DNA from: Deltaproteobacteria bacterium
Lineage (GTDB): Bacteria; Desulfobacterota_D; UBA1144; Nemesobacterales; Nemesobacteraceae
Assembly (NCBI GenBank): GCA_029262295.1
Contig: JAJCZR010000068.1
Coordinates: forward strand, 73,749 to 124,439
Direction: 5' to 3'
DNA length: 50,691 nt
A model generated the notes under the pieces. The model made no database searches. It saw nothing but the letters and a program-made list of their open reading frames with translations, and had not been told where the DNA came from. Positions within the stretch are counted from its first letter, which is position 1. Every line of letters begins with the position of its first letter. The translations under genes and the position numbers were made by a program. Positions 9,701 through 20,812 of this stretch are shown piece after piece.

Positions 9701-10189
9701 CTCTTTATACATTGAAGCAAGGCTAAGAGCTTTCTTTTTGTCCTTATTAAACAAAGCCCTTGATATTTCACTGTTTAAACAACCGCTTAAAACAATTAAA
9801 CCTTCACTGTGATCTGAAAGAATTTTGTGATCAACTCTCGGGCGGCGGTAAAAGCCTTCAAAATATCCTTTTGTTACCAGGTTTGAGAGGTTTTTATAAC
9901 CTGCATCATTCATGCATAGCACTGTCAGGTGAAAGTTCTTTCCATCAGATGGTTTTTCAAGTTCAAGAGTCGGTGTTATATATATTTCACAGCCAATAAT
10001 TGGCTTTACATTAGCTTTTTTAGCCTTTTCATAAAACTCGTAAGCACCAAACATATTTCCATGATCTGTAAGGGCTACGGCAGGCATATTTGATTCTTTA
10101 GCCCAGTCGGCCAATTCATCGAATTTTATGGCGCCGTCTAGTAATGAGTATTGGGAGTGAAGGTGGAGATGAACAAAGGAGTCTGACAT
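6755..10189 (-). CDS. dnaE: DNA polymerase III alpha subunit
   Basis: The replicative polymerase catalytic subunit. The 1144 residues contain an N-terminal PHP domain (VHLHLHSQYSLLDGA), the polymerase active site PDIDVDF with D401 and D403 at the same positions as in E. coli, GRGSAAGS upstream, a tandem helix-hairpin-helix region, and an OB-fold near the C-terminus (AGVVRSLDIKHTKRGNG). Length is that of DnaE1-type enzymes. A near-consensus promoter at 10198-10226 places the transcript start within a few bases of the ATG, so the message may be leaderless. The 3' end overlaps the DUF2103 gene by 9 bases with no terminator between them. Confidence 0.97.
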   Translation of the reverse strand: MSDSFVHLHLHSQYSLLDGAIKFDELADWAKESNMPAVALTDHGNMFGAYEFYEKAKKANVKPIIGCEIYITPTLELEKPSDGKNFHLTVLCMNDAGYKNLSNLVTKGYFEGFYRRPRVDHKILSDHSEGLIVLSGCLNSEISRALFNKDKKKALSLASMYKEIFGDRYYLEVQATGLREQNLINGKLKDIGKKLNIPLVATNDCHFLKREDAKPHDALLCIQTGSSVKEEKRFRFNGDDFFVKSREQMKNDLTGFDDAIEQTLKIAERCSFEFKTNGYKFPEFIPPDGRSLDEFMCDLSRKTLEEKLKENEIPESEFQTYRERLETELKIICDMGFSGYFLVVSDFIYYAKKNGIPVGPGRGSAAGSLVAYALGITEVDPIPYNLIFERFLNPERVSMPDIDVDFCTEGRDEVIRYVTEKYGKDKVAQIGTFGTMSAKAVVKDVGRVLGIPYAEVDKVSKLIPSFRGKVFSINEAIEQVKEIKELIKNSKDLQELIELAKPLENMVRHSSTHAAGVVIANEPIADYIPLYRGSKDETVTQFDMNCIEKLGYVKFDFLGLKTLTVIDKAVKHIWKNHQNGGEKFNINKIPLDDKEVYKLLTNGLTRGVFQIESSGMKDLLARLQPTKFEDIVAVLALYRPGPLDSGMVDQFIDRKHGKKVVFPHPKLKEILSDTYGLFVYQEQIMKTASEIAGYSLGEADLLRRAMGKKKPAEMKAQRKRFLSGAKENRIDDKKAKELFDTMEKFAEYSFNKSHSTAYALITYQTAYLKTHYPAEFMAALMTVEANNTDKVISSITECRKHGIEVLAPDANVSMSGFTPADGKIRFGLSAIKNVGEGTVEAILTTRDEEGKFETVFDFCTRIESRKLNRRTLESLIRCGAFDSININRAQLFESLDNLISYSSLKQKSDVEGQHALFEISESVSAPVLEDVENWDEQTILSNELDVLGFYVSTHPMRKYANELKKYTSKVDSESINTVRDKATVAIAGVVRSLDIKHTKRGNGILANLVLEDLNGFIEGVIFNDTLRKSMAILEQKIEPIIVKGIAERNEDKVKIKVTDIFSLRQMRANSSIQIKVKQCHANPEKLETLKEILEKFPGESTVVLQLNTDEAISVVEVGNCKVEIEDNFIKNVENLLGENVVSLA

Positions 10190-10197
10190 CGGGATTA

Positions 10198-10226
10198 ATT
10201 ATATATCAGTTTGTGGGGTTAGTAAA
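10198..10226 (-). promoter_or_regulatory. Candidate promoter of dnaE
   Basis: On the minus strand, TTTACT and TATAAT are separated by 17 bases. The -10 hexamer ends only 8 bases before the dnaE ATG, so a start at the usual distance gives a message with almost no leader. Predicted from consensus only. Just upstream (10231-10258) lies a degenerate GGATACAAGATGCATC repeat motif. Confidence 0.45.
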
Positions 10227-10269
10227 AAGTTGCAGGATTCAGGATACAAGATGCATCTTTTCATAAAAG

Positions 10270-11988
10270 CTACCTTTTTAATTTAAAACCTTCTTTTTCC
10301 CTGTCCCAAGTATCTTTTGTAAGTCCCTGTTCCCTGAGTTTATTTTTCTGGACTCTTTGCGTGCCCGTCTTTGGAAAAGATTTAGTGAACCTAATGTACT
10401 TTGGCATCATGAAATAGGGCATTTTTGGTTCCAAAAATTTCATAAGGGCTTCTGGTTTCAAAGCTTTTCCTTTTTTCATGATAATTAGAATCATAAGTTC
10501 GTCTTCTGCATATTTCCCGGTTTTGGATTTTATTGCTATTGCCGCGGACTCTTCAATGTCAGGGTGAGAACTAACAGTTTTTTCAACTTCAAAAGAGCTT
10601 ATATTTTCTCCCCTTATTCTTATATAATCCTTAACCCTGTCTACAAAATATATGTATCCATCTTTGTCCATTCTTCCTGCATCACCTGTGTGAAACCAAA
10701 AATTTCTGAAATCTTCGACAGTTTTTTGCGGCATCTTGTGATAATAATGAAGCATCACATTTGGTATCCTGGGACGTACAATTATTTCTCCTAGCTCTCC
10801 CCTTGGCACTTCTTCATCAGTTGCAGGATCTGAAACTTTTATTTCGTAGTTTGGAGCTTCTTTCCCGCAAGAGCCAACCCTGAAAGGTTCACCCGGACGC
10901 ATCCATGTGCACTGACCGATCTCAGTTAGTCCGTAACCTTCCATAAATTTGATATTAAACCTTTCCATAAACTCCTCGATCATATCGTGAGGGGCAGGTG
11001 ATCCTAAAACCAGTTTTACATTATGCTGATTTTCTTCAGGCACAGGTGGGGTATTCCAAAGAAAATAAGAGATTGTGCCAACAATATTAAATTTTGTAAC
11101 TTTGTGATCAACTATCCATTTCCAGAACCTGCTGGCACTATATTTTTCTTCAACTACAGTTTTAGCGCCTTTAATAAGCGCAGGATAAACAGTCATAACC
11201 ATTGCGTTTGAATGAAAAAGGGGAAGACATGTAAAACAAACATCTTTTGGTCCCACATCCATAATCTCAGCATAATTTCTCGCGCTGCTGTAATCCGCTG
11301 CAGATGGTCTCATTACTCCCTTTGATCTGCCTGTGGTGCCGGATGTGTACATAAGCCTTGCATAGTCCATTAAAGTTACTTCAACTTTTGGCTCAGAGGT
11401 TTTCTGCGGTTCAATAAAGTCTTTGTAAGAGGTCATCCTTTTGAATTTAAAACCGTGTTTTTTAAATTTTTCTCCGCCGTCCCTTGTCCACACAACCACA
11501 TGCTCAAGTTTGGGAATTCTTTTGGCAATAGGCACCATTCTCTCCAAATACTCTTCAGCAATAAAAAGCACTTTAGCATCTGAGCTTTCAATTATGTATT
11601 GAAGAAAATCCATAACATAAGCTGTATTAATTGGAACCATAACGGCACCCATTTTCAGGATGCCAAACCATGTGATCACATAATCATCAGAGTTGGGCAT
11701 ATACACTGCCACTTTTTCTTGTTTCTTTATTCCAAGGGAAGTAAGTCCGTTAGCAATTTTGTTTGAAAGTTTATTAGTCTGATAAAAGCTGATAGGTTTT
11801 TTATATCCGAATTGCAAAAAAGGTTTTTTGCCGAGTTTTTTTGCCTGCTGTTTTAATACTTTTGGGAGTACCCAGTTGGTCCTGTCTTCCTTTTTATACC
11901 AGTCAACATCAAACTTACCGTTTTCACGTTTGTAAGTGACAGGATGCATAAGGTCTTTCTGCTTTTTCTTTCTGCTTTTTGGTGGCAT
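10270..11988 (-). CDS. AMP-dependent acyl-CoA synthetase/ligase, CaiC-like
   Basis: Activates a carboxylic acid to its acyl-CoA through an acyl-AMP intermediate. The 572 residues carry the ANL-superfamily motifs: MYTSGTTGRSKGVMR (phosphate loop), EGYGLTEIGQCTW, WFHTGDAGRMDKDGYIYFVDR and the hinge RIRGENISSFEVE, with a C-terminal GTQRVQKNKL that carries the late catalytic Lys. The layout resembles fatty-acid and crotonobetaine/carnitine-CoA ligases; the substrate cannot be told. Start ATG 11988 has an AAAGAGGAT ribosome binding site. No other beta-oxidation gene is nearby. It precedes dnaE on the same strand, but dnaE seems to have its own promoter. Confidence 0.9.
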   Translation of the reverse strand: MPPKSRKKKQKDLMHPVTYKRENGKFDVDWYKKEDRTNWVLPKVLKQQAKKLGKKPFLQFGYKKPISFYQTNKLSNKIANGLTSLGIKKQEKVAVYMPNSDDYVITWFGILKMGAVMVPINTAYVMDFLQYIIESSDAKVLFIAEEYLERMVPIAKRIPKLEHVVVWTRDGGEKFKKHGFKFKRMTSYKDFIEPQKTSEPKVEVTLMDYARLMYTSGTTGRSKGVMRPSAADYSSARNYAEIMDVGPKDVCFTCLPLFHSNAMVMTVYPALIKGAKTVVEEKYSASRFWKWIVDHKVTKFNIVGTISYFLWNTPPVPEENQHNVKLVLGSPAPHDMIEEFMERFNIKFMEGYGLTEIGQCTWMRPGEPFRVGSCGKEAPNYEIKVSDPATDEEVPRGELGEIIVRPRIPNVMLHYYHKMPQKTVEDFRNFWFHTGDAGRMDKDGYIYFVDRVKDYIRIRGENISSFEVEKTVSSHPDIEESAAIAIKSKTGKYAEDELMILIIMKKGKALKPEALMKFLEPKMPYFMMPKYIRFTKSFPKTGTQRVQKNKLREQGLTKDTWDREKEGFKLKR

Positions 11989-12075
11989 GAAATCCTCTTT
12001 GTTTTTGGGAATATTTGAAAATTAATCATACCTTTAGCAAGGTTTTGATTCAATAAAGGGGTACATCGATGATTA

Positions 12076-12831
12076 TCAAAAAGGTTCTTCTGCTATTTTC
12101 TTCTCTTTTTTCTTTCCAAATATCCATGCTACAACTATTCCAATCTCGTAAAAGATAAAAAGTGGCACAAGCATAAACATCATTGATATAGCATCAGTTG
12201 TAGGTGTGATAAAAGCCGCAAGGATTGTGCTTAAAAGTATGGCATATTTTCTTTTTTCTCGAAGAAACTTGCTTGTGACAAGCCCAATTCTTGCAAGTAC
12301 AAAAATTATAAGCGGAAATTCAAATACAACACCAAAACCAAGCATTAATGACATTAAAAACGAAAGAGTTTCTTTTATAGACGGAAAAGCCCGCACATAC
12401 TCCGTGCTATACTCTCCCAGTAAGAATTTAAAACCTTGGGGGGCTGCAACAGCATAGCAAAAGTATGATCCGGCAACAAAAAAAACTGTGCCAAACAAAA
12501 TAAAAGGAAGAACAATCTTTTTTTCATTCTTGTAAAGTGCGGGAGAAATAAAATTCCAAAACTGATACAAAACAAATGGAAATGAAAAGAAAAATGAAGC
12601 AAAAATTGATACTTTTAAGTATGTAATAAAACCTTCCGTTGGTCTTGTGAATATTAATGAGCTCCCCTCTGGGAGGTTTTTTGTGATTGGAACCATGAGA
12701 AAATCAAATACTTCTTTTGAAAAGAAATATGAAGGAATAAAAAAAACCACAAGGGGTATTAATGATAGTAATATTCTCTTTCGAAGCTCTCCGATATGCT
12801 CGAGAAAGTCCATTTTTTCATCAGTGCTCAT
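12076..12831 (-). CDS. tatC: Sec-independent protein translocase TatC
   Basis: TatC is the membrane receptor of the twin-arginine pathway, which exports folded proteins. The 251 residues start with the cytoplasmic segment MDFLEHIGELRKRI, which contains the conserved Glu and family signature, followed by about six hydrophobic spans and a Lys-rich tail (FGKKKEKKIAEE). The periplasmic loop with FTRPTEGFITYLKVS also matches TatC. No tatA or tatB lies in the window, so they must be elsewhere. It is divergent from serA, with a 125-base spacer that holds the serA promoter. Confidence 0.96.
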   Translation of the reverse strand: MSTDEKMDFLEHIGELRKRILLSLIPLVVFFIPSYFFSKEVFDFLMVPITKNLPEGSSLIFTRPTEGFITYLKVSIFASFFFSFPFVLYQFWNFISPALYKNEKKIVLPFILFGTVFFVAGSYFCYAVAAPQGFKFLLGEYSTEYVRAFPSIKETLSFLMSLMLGFGVVFEFPLIIFVLARIGLVTSKFLREKRKYAILLSTILAAFITPTTDAISMMFMLVPLFIFYEIGIVVAWIFGKKKEKKIAEEPF

Positions 12832-12892
12832 AAGTTGAAACTAAGATTAACCAACTCCAAAACCATTAACAATCGGTATATTTGTTCTAAAA

Positions 12893-12921
12893 TTGACATT
12901 ACCAGGCTGCTTAAATATATT
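12893..12921 (+). promoter_or_regulatory. Strong sigma-70 promoter of serA-hisZ-purA
   Basis: TTGACA (12893-12898) and TATATT (12916-12921) are separated by exactly 17 bases. The predicted start is near 12928, giving a leader of about 29 bases before the serA TTG codon, which has a GGAGA ribosome binding site. Prediction from consensus; among the best-matched promoters in the window. Confidence 0.75.
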
Positions 12922-12956
12922 TTAGCTTTCACTATCCTTCCCAATGGAGAAATAAA

Positions 12957-14545
12957 TTGAAAATTTTAATTACAGATGGATTAGCCAAGCAGGGCCTTGA
13001 GCTTTTAAACAGTGCAAAAGGCGTTGAGGTGACTGAAAAAAAGGGTATTTCCAAAGAAGAATTGTTAAGCCAAATAAAAGATTATGATGGAATTGTTGTA
13101 AGAAGTGCCACAAAAGTTACAAAAGAAGTAATTGATGCTGCCGGGGGTAACCTCAAAGTTATCGGAAGGGCAGGAATTGGGGTTGACAATATTGATCTTG
13201 AAGCCGCCACTCGCAACGGAATAGTTGTGATGAACACTCCCGAATCAAATGCCATAACAACTGCAGAACATACTATAACCCTGCTATTTTCGCTTGCCAG
13301 AAACATTCCACAGGCACACATGTCAATGAAATTAGGTAAGTGGGACAGAAACAAATACAGTGGTGTTGAACTTTATGGCAAAACTGTCGGTTTTGTGGGG
13401 CTTGGAAATATTGGAAAATTGGTAGCGGAAAGAGTCATCGGACTAAAAATGAAAGCTATTGCCTATGATCCATATCTTAGTGAGGCAGCTGCGAGTAAAA
13501 TAGGGGTAACCCTTGTATCTTTTGATGAACTGCTTTCCCAGGCTGACGTTATAACCGTGCATACCCCTAAGACACCAGAGACAGAAAATTTGATTAACAA
13601 AGCTGCAATCGAAAAAATGAAAAAGGGCGTGATTATCATTAACTGCGCCAGAGGCGGAATTATTAATGAGCAAGATATTGCAGATGCCCTTAAAAACAAA
13701 AAAGTGGCAGGAGCTGCTTTTGATGTTTACACCTCAGAGCCTGTTGATAAGGATAACCCTCTTTTAGCTGTTGATGAAAATATTGTGCTTACACCACATC
13801 TTGGAGCATCCACAGAGGAAGCGCAAATTAAAGTGGGTACTGCAATGGCAGAACAGATTATTGATTTTGCTGTAAATGGAGTTGTGAGAAACGCAATCAA
13901 TATGCCTTCACTTTCAATGCAACAACTAAAACAGATGAAACCTTACCTTGAGCTTGCAGAAATTCTTGGAAGCCTGCAGGGCCAGCTTTGCAAAAGCAGT
14001 GTGAATGAGATTGAGATTTCATATGAAGGAAAAGCGTCTGAATCGAATACTGATCCACTAACAATTGCAGTTTTGAAAGGGTTTCTGGCCCCTATAATGG
14101 ATATTGTTGTCACCTATGTTAATGCTCCTGTGATAGCAAAAGAAAGAAATATAAAGGTTACAGAATCAAAGTCTTCAGAGTCGGGCGCATATACAAGCCT
14201 TATAACGGTTAAACTTAAAACTTCTGATGATGAATACAGCGTGTCTGGAACAATTTTTGGAAAAGAAGAATTAAGGATTGTAAAAGTAAACGGAGTGCCA
14301 ATTGATGTAATACCTCAAGGGTTTTTGCTTGTTAGTGAAAACTGGGATAAACCTGGTTTTATTGGTTCAATGTGCACAATCCTTGGCGAAAATGGTATTA
14401 ATATTGGCCTTTTGCACCTGGGAAGAAAAAAAATTGGGGGAAGGGCGATCGTATTTACAAATGTGGATGCAGTAGTGCCAAATGAAGTAATGGACGAAAT
14501 TTATAAACTGGAAGATACAATTTCATTAACCCAGGTTAGTTTCTA

Positions 14546-14546
<1 letters not shown>
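12957..14546 (+). CDS. serA: D-3-phosphoglycerate dehydrogenase
   Basis: Oxidises 3-phosphoglycerate to phosphohydroxypyruvate with NAD, the first step of serine synthesis. The 529 residues match the long form: catalytic and NAD-binding domains with GLGNIG at 148-153, INCARGGIINE and the catalytic-His segment LTPHLGAST, then the intervening domain and a C-terminal ACT domain (GFIGSMCTILGENGINIGLLHLGR) that usually mediates feedback by serine. The start is TTG, preceded by AATGGAGA. The stop codon TAA overlaps the hisZ ATG by one base, showing tight coupling. First gene of an apparent serA-hisZ-purA operon. Confidence 0.97.
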
Positions 14547-17084
<2,538 letters not shown>

Positions 17085-17087
<3 letters not shown>

Positions 17088-17134
17088 GGAGTAGGTGTTA
17101 GGTTTTAGTGGTTAGGTGTTAGGGAAAAAATAAG
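17085..17134 (+). repeat. Degenerate TTAGG-like array after purA
   Basis: Directly from the purA stop codon the sequence reads as imperfect GGTTAGG/TGTTAGG units: TTAGGGAGTAGGTGTTAGG, then TTTTAGTGGTTAGGTGTTAG. The stop codon TAG is the first unit's TAG. Similar arrays follow the stops of the nth-like gene, the surA-like gene and the TMTC-like gene. The units are not a fixed period, so they are not a simple microsatellite. Confidence 0.7.
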
Positions 17135-17168
17135 TGCTTAGTAATCAATGATGCGTGGTAGTTTACAT

Positions 17169-17262
17169 TGTCATCCTCGAATGCTTTAATCGGGGATCTA
17201 AATCTTTACAGAAAATTTCAGGAATGACTATGTTAATACCAATATGCCAAGCCTGACCCCAG
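17169..17262. repeat. Hairpin repeat plus copy of a 50-bp dispersed block
   Basis: TGTCATCCTCGA (17169-17180) pairs with TCGGGGATC (17190-17198), a member of the GAT/ATGACA hairpin family in reverse orientation. Its loop and right arm recur inverted at 35788-35813. The following block, ACAGAAAATTTCAGGAATGAC onward (17208-17255), recurs with a few differences at 30209-30260 and ends in AAGCCTGACCCC, a motif also seen at 35830-35842. No gene is present in 17088-17274. Confidence 0.7.
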
Positions 17263-17274
17263 TTTTTTTCTGGG

Positions 17275-17682
17275 CTACTTGTTTCTTTTAAAAATGTTTG
17301 TGTTATCAACCAGTGCAACTTTTTTGGCAATAATATAAGTCTCAAATTTATATTTTTCTTTAAAATACTTTCTGAAAAACTGACCTTCTACCTCAATTAT
17401 ATCCCCTTCGCCCACTTGTAGTTCAGAATCTGAGAGCACTTCAATATAATAGCCATCTTCATCCGCAAGTTTAAATCTCAGTTCGTATTCACCATCACTA
17501 AGATATAAAAGGTCCCAGACCTTACCTTTGGTCTTTACCTCCTCAAATTGATATATAGCAGGTGTTAAAAGCAAAGTGGCTATTGAAAGTTCAGATGCCG
17601 GTAACGAAGTACTTGGGTTTTTCCATTCTGTTGCACAACTGGAAAGCAAAAACGCTATTATTAAGGTTGATAGTATTTTCAT
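17275..17682 (-). CDS. Small lipoprotein of unknown function
   Basis: A 135-residue protein with a clear lipoprotein signal, MKILSTLIIAFLLSSC, so it is probably lipidated at Cys16 and tethered to a membrane. The mature part has a beta-rich pattern (TKGKVWDLLYLSDGEYELRF, then VGEGDIIEVEGQFF), which suggests a small OB-type barrel like some bacterial nucleic-acid or sugar-binding lipoproteins; this is only a fold guess. The ribosome binding site GAGGAAAT before ATG 17682 is good. It lies downstream of phoH on the same strand with a 28-base gap, so may be co-transcribed with it. Confidence 0.8.
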   Translation of the reverse strand: MKILSTLIIAFLLSSCATEWKNPSTSLPASELSIATLLLTPAIYQFEEVKTKGKVWDLLYLSDGEYELRFKLADEDGYYIEVLSDSELQVGEGDIIEVEGQFFRKYFKEKYKFETYIIAKKVALVDNTNIFKRNK

Positions 17683-17710
17683 TTTATTTCCTCTTTTTGA
17701 AAATTATAAA

Positions 17711-18685
17711 CTATAATTCACTGTTTTCATATGCATCAATAATTTTCATCACAAGCGGGTGCCTTACCACATCCACCTTTGAGAACTGTACAAATTCTAT
17801 GCCATTTATTTCACTCAAAAGGTCTTGTACCTCCCTTAGCCCGGAAGTTTCTTTTGATGGAAGGTCTACTTGTGTGATATCGCCAGTGATTACTGCTTTT
17901 GAGTTAAAACCAAGACGGGTCAAAAACATCTTCATCTGCGTGGAAGTTGTATTCTGGGCTTCGTCAAGAATTATAAAAGCATCGTTGAGTGTTCTTCCCC
18001 TCATATAGGCAAGCGGCACTATCTCGATAACATTTTTCTCTAATAGGCTGTTTGCCCGCTCAAAGTCCATCATATCATAAAGGGCATCAAAAAGGGGCCT
18101 AAGATAAGGATCCACTTTTTGTTGAAGATCACCTGGGAGAAATCCCAGTTTTTCCCCCGCTTCCACAGCAGGCCTTGCAAGGATTATTCTGTTGAATTTT
18201 TTGCTTGCGAATGCCGAAACGGCCATTGCCATTGCAAGGTAAGTCTTCCCTGTTCCAGCAGGTCCGATGCCAAACACAACATCGTTATTTCTGATTGTAT
18301 CAATATACAGTTTCTGGTTGACAGTCTTGGGGGCGATAATTTTTTTTCTTACAGATATGCAGACTGTATCCAAAAATATCTCTTCAAGGGAAGATTTTTT
18401 CTCATTTAAAATCCTTTTTGCAATCTCAATGTCTCCTGGTTGGAGGACATAACCTTTATTAATTAGTTTATATATCTCATTTATAAGGAACCTGGCATTT
18501 TCAGTATTTGCCTTGCTTCCTTTTATTGTGAGCTTATTTCCCCTTGAGTGTATTTTTACATCAAGGTTTTTTTCAACCTCTTTCAGGTTGTTGTTGAGTT
18601 CACCACAAAGAATTTTTGCCGACGAAGAATTTTCGAGTATAAGCTCTATTGTTGAACCGTTATCTTGTAGGGCAGTTTCCTGCAT
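17711..18685 (-). CDS. phoH: PhoH family ATPase
   Basis: PhoH-like proteins are cytosolic P-loop ATPases related to the helicase fold, tied to RNA metabolism in several bacteria (often beside ybeY). Here the core holds the Walker A GIGPAGTGKT with Lys at residue 147, AGEKLGFLPGDLQQKVDPYLRPL, Walker B FIILDEAQNT and ITGDITQVDLP. An N-terminal KH-like segment precedes it. I take ATG 18685 (324 residues): a candidate promoter's -10 box ends 3 bases before the upstream TTG at 18706, so that codon would be at or before the transcript start. The GGAGG site is 14 bases from the ATG, longer than ideal. No ybeY is adjacent. Confidence 0.93.
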   Translation of the reverse strand: MQETALQDNGSTIELILENSSSAKILCGELNNNLKEVEKNLDVKIHSRGNKLTIKGSKANTENARFLINEIYKLINKGYVLQPGDIEIAKRILNEKKSSLEEIFLDTVCISVRKKIIAPKTVNQKLYIDTIRNNDVVFGIGPAGTGKTYLAMAMAVSAFASKKFNRIILARPAVEAGEKLGFLPGDLQQKVDPYLRPLFDALYDMMDFERANSLLEKNVIEIVPLAYMRGRTLNDAFIILDEAQNTTSTQMKMFLTRLGFNSKAVITGDITQVDLPSKETSGLREVQDLLSEINGIEFVQFSKVDVVRHPLVMKIIDAYENSEL

Positions 18686-18708
18686 ATTTAGCTGGTTATC
18701 CTCCAAAT

Positions 18709-18738
18709 ATTATAAATAGGGTTACTATAAAATGTGAA
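18709..18738 (-). promoter_or_regulatory. Candidate promoter of phoH
   Basis: On the minus strand, TTCACA (18738-18733) and TATAAT (18714-18709) are separated by 18 bases. The predicted start falls beside the GGAGG at 18704-18700. Consensus-based prediction that also argues against translation from the TTG at 18706. The remaining spacer to 18828 shows nothing else. Confidence 0.5.
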
Positions 18739-18828
18739 TAGATTTAATTCTAAGCTGTAATAATAGGTTTTTTTGATATTGTTCACCAGAATTTTATGTA
18801 TAAATAATATAACTTAAGTTTATTGTCT

Positions 18829-19653
18829 TTATAAACTTTTGGAAGTGATATTAAGAGGGTCAGGATAAATAAATTCATAGTTTAAAAGCTTTTTGAGTTT
18901 GCGGTTGGAGATAATTTTATATTCTGCATTATCCTGGTCATCAAAATCTGGAAGGGAAATACCATGTTTTTTGGCCTCAACTGAGTAATACTCTTTTCTT
19001 GTTGGATGATTGTCGCTGCATGCATTAAGGGTTTCATTCCAAATGTTGTTCCTGATAATTTCATAGCTTATTTTGATACAATCATCCCTGTGTATTAAAT
19101 TAAGCTTTGCATCCGGGTTAACAACCAGCTTTTTTCTTTTTAATGAATTCAAAGGTGATCTTTCATAACCTATGAGGCCTGCAAACCTTATAACAGTAGT
19201 ATCAAAACCTCTTTCACCCATGAGCATTTTTTCTGCTTCGAGTAGCGCCTTTCCTGAATTTTTATCCGGCATCAGGTCACATCTTTCATCCACAATATCA
19301 TTAGTGTTAGGATAAACGGATGTTGAGCTTGCAAAGATAATTTTTTTTATCCCTGAATCTTTTATTTCATTTATAAGGTTTGAAATTTGTTTTGGATGAT
19401 AATCTTCGATGTCGTCCCTTCTTTTCGGTGGAAAATTAATATAAAGGATATCAGAGCTCAAAAATTCATTGATATTATCTGATTTAATGTCGGGATCTAT
19501 ATTAATTAAAAAAGGTGAGATGGAATTTTTTTGAAGAAGCAGTAGTTTGCCCTTATCTGTTGTAGAGCCTTTTAATTCAAAACCTTTTTCGAGCAGATAT
19601 TTTGCAAGTGGAAATCCAAGCCAACCGCAGCCAAGTACGCTTATTGATTTCAT
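18829..19653 (-). CDS. NAD-dependent epimerase/dehydratase-like protein (SDR, YeeZ type)
   Basis: A 274-residue extended short-chain dehydrogenase. The N-terminus ISVLGCGWLGFPLAKYLLEKG is the dinucleotide-binding loop, followed by YINFPPKRRDD and FASSTSVYPNTNDIVDE. A VYP segment replaces the usual YxxxK context, and SGKALLEAEKML supplies a Lys in the expected region. The shape matches YeeZ-like proteins, whose substrates are not established. The ATG overlaps the stop of the upstream DUF1289 gene by 4 bases, so both belong to the purC-led operon. Substrate unknown. Confidence 0.85.
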   Translation of the reverse strand: MKSISVLGCGWLGFPLAKYLLEKGFELKGSTTDKGKLLLLQKNSISPFLINIDPDIKSDNINEFLSSDILYINFPPKRRDDIEDYHPKQISNLINEIKDSGIKKIIFASSTSVYPNTNDIVDERCDLMPDKNSGKALLEAEKMLMGERGFDTTVIRFAGLIGYERSPLNSLKRKKLVVNPDAKLNLIHRDDCIKISYEIIRNNIWNETLNACSDNHPTRKEYYSVEAKKHGISLPDFDDQDNAEYKIISNRKLKKLLNYEFIYPDPLNITSKSL

Positions 19654-19832
19654 AAATTACCTGGTTTTCTGGAACCCAGCTCTTTCATAATGAGTTTTTT
19701 TTGTTCTTCTGAATAATTACCCCAGTTTGTAATTTCATCAGAAGTCCTGTTGCAGCCCACACATAAAAGGATATCTGGATCAATGAAGCATTTTCCATTA
19801 CAGGGGGTGAGTTCTTCAGTATTCATAATCAA
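19650..19832 (-). CDS. DUF1289 protein, Cys-rich
   Basis: A 60-residue protein with four cysteines arranged CNGKC...CVGC (C11, C15, C24, C27) followed by an Arg, and a WxxYSEEQK segment. This is the DUF1289 pattern, thought to bind metal or an iron-sulfur cluster; function unproven. The frame starts at TTG 19832; ATG 19826, two codons in, is an equally good start and neither has a strong ribosome binding site. It sits 8 bases after purC and overlaps the next gene by 4 bases, so it is translated from the purC message. Confidence 0.88.
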   Translation of the reverse strand: MIMNTEELTPCNGKCFIDPDILLCVGCNRTSDEITNWGNYSEEQKKLIMKELGSRKPGNL

Positions 19833-19840
19833 AGTGAAGA

Positions 19841-20743
19841 TTAATATTCAAGCCCATTCATATCCATTCTTAGATGATACTCAGCAAGCCGAAGATAAAG
19901 AAACCTTGCCCTGTCAATAATCTCTTGGGAAAGATCGGGCACAGGAGGTTTTTTGTCCCATCCGATTTCATTGAGGTAGTTTCTTATTACCTGTTTATCG
20001 AAGTATTCCTGCTCATTTCCGGGCCTGTGTGAAGAGCGTAGCCAAAACCTTGATGAATCCGGGGTGATAACTTCATCAATAAGCATTAGTTCCCCATCTT
20101 TTTTATTAATGCCAAATTCAAACTTTGTATCGCCAAGATACACGCCCATTCTCTCACAGGTAAGAGAGCCGAATTTAAAAAGTTTAAAACATGTATCCCT
20201 TATATTTTCTGCAAGGTCCCTTCCAATCATTTCGCAAACCTGTTCAAATGTGATGCTTTCATCATGCTTTCCATCCGCCGCCTTTGTTGTGGGAGTTAGG
20301 ATTGGTTCAGGGAGCCTTTGGCATTGCCTTAACCCTTCTCTTATTTCTATTCCAAAAACAGAACCAGTTTCCTCATAGCTTTTCCATGATGATCCTGCAA
20401 GATAACCCCTCACAATAAATTCAATTGGTATTACATCGGTCTTGGTTACCAACATTGACCTTCCACCAAGTTTGTCATGAACTTTTTGAAAATCTTTTGG
20501 GAAGTATTTCACATTACTTGAGACAAAATGGTTTTTCACAATCTGTCTTGTTTTTTCAAACCAGTATTCAGACATTCTGTTAAGTATTATTCCCTTATCA
20601 GGTATTCCCTGCGGGAGAATATGATCGTAGGCCGAAACCCTGTCCGTTGTAACAATAAGGAGCCTTGTTCCAAGATCATATACATCCCTCACTTTTCCCT
20701 TTCGGGGCGTTGCAAAATCTATGAAATCTGTGTTAAGAATCAA
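19841..20743 (-). CDS. purC: Phosphoribosylaminoimidazole-succinocarboxamide synthase (SAICAR synthase)
   Basis: PurC joins aspartate to CAIR with ATP in de novo purine synthesis. The 300 residues contain GKVRDVYDLG, TDRVSAYDHILPQGIPDKG, EFIVRGYLAGSSWKSY, FEFGI and LIDEVITPDSSRFW, all family signatures. At about 300 residues it is the longer yeast- and proteobacterial-type form. The start is TTG 20743 with CTGAGG about 9 bases upstream. A near-consensus promoter lies at 20784-20812. First gene of an operon with the DUF1289 and epimerase-like genes; purA is in a separate, opposed operon nearby. Confidence 0.96.
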   Translation of the reverse strand: MILNTDFIDFATPRKGKVRDVYDLGTRLLIVTTDRVSAYDHILPQGIPDKGIILNRMSEYWFEKTRQIVKNHFVSSNVKYFPKDFQKVHDKLGGRSMLVTKTDVIPIEFIVRGYLAGSSWKSYEETGSVFGIEIREGLRQCQRLPEPILTPTTKAADGKHDESITFEQVCEMIGRDLAENIRDTCFKLFKFGSLTCERMGVYLGDTKFEFGINKKDGELMLIDEVITPDSSRFWLRSSHRPGNEQEYFDKQVIRNYLNEIGWDKKPPVPDLSQEIIDRARFLYLRLAEYHLRMDMNGLEY

Positions 20744-20783
20744 AATAAAAACCTCAGGATTAATTAATTTTGAATAATTTATT

Positions 20784-20812
20784 AATATACCATATTTGCA
20801 GTAACTTGTTAA
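20784..20812 (-). promoter_or_regulatory. Promoter of the purC operon
   Basis: On the minus strand, TTAACA and TATATT are separated by 17 bases, and TGG directly before TATATT adds an extended -10 element. The leader to the purC TTG would be about 34 bases. Prediction from consensus. Confidence 0.65.

Noticed and set aside
17562-18008. 148-residue plus-strand ORF across the lipoprotein and phoH
   Set aside because: Overlaps two supported minus-strand genes and has no start signals.
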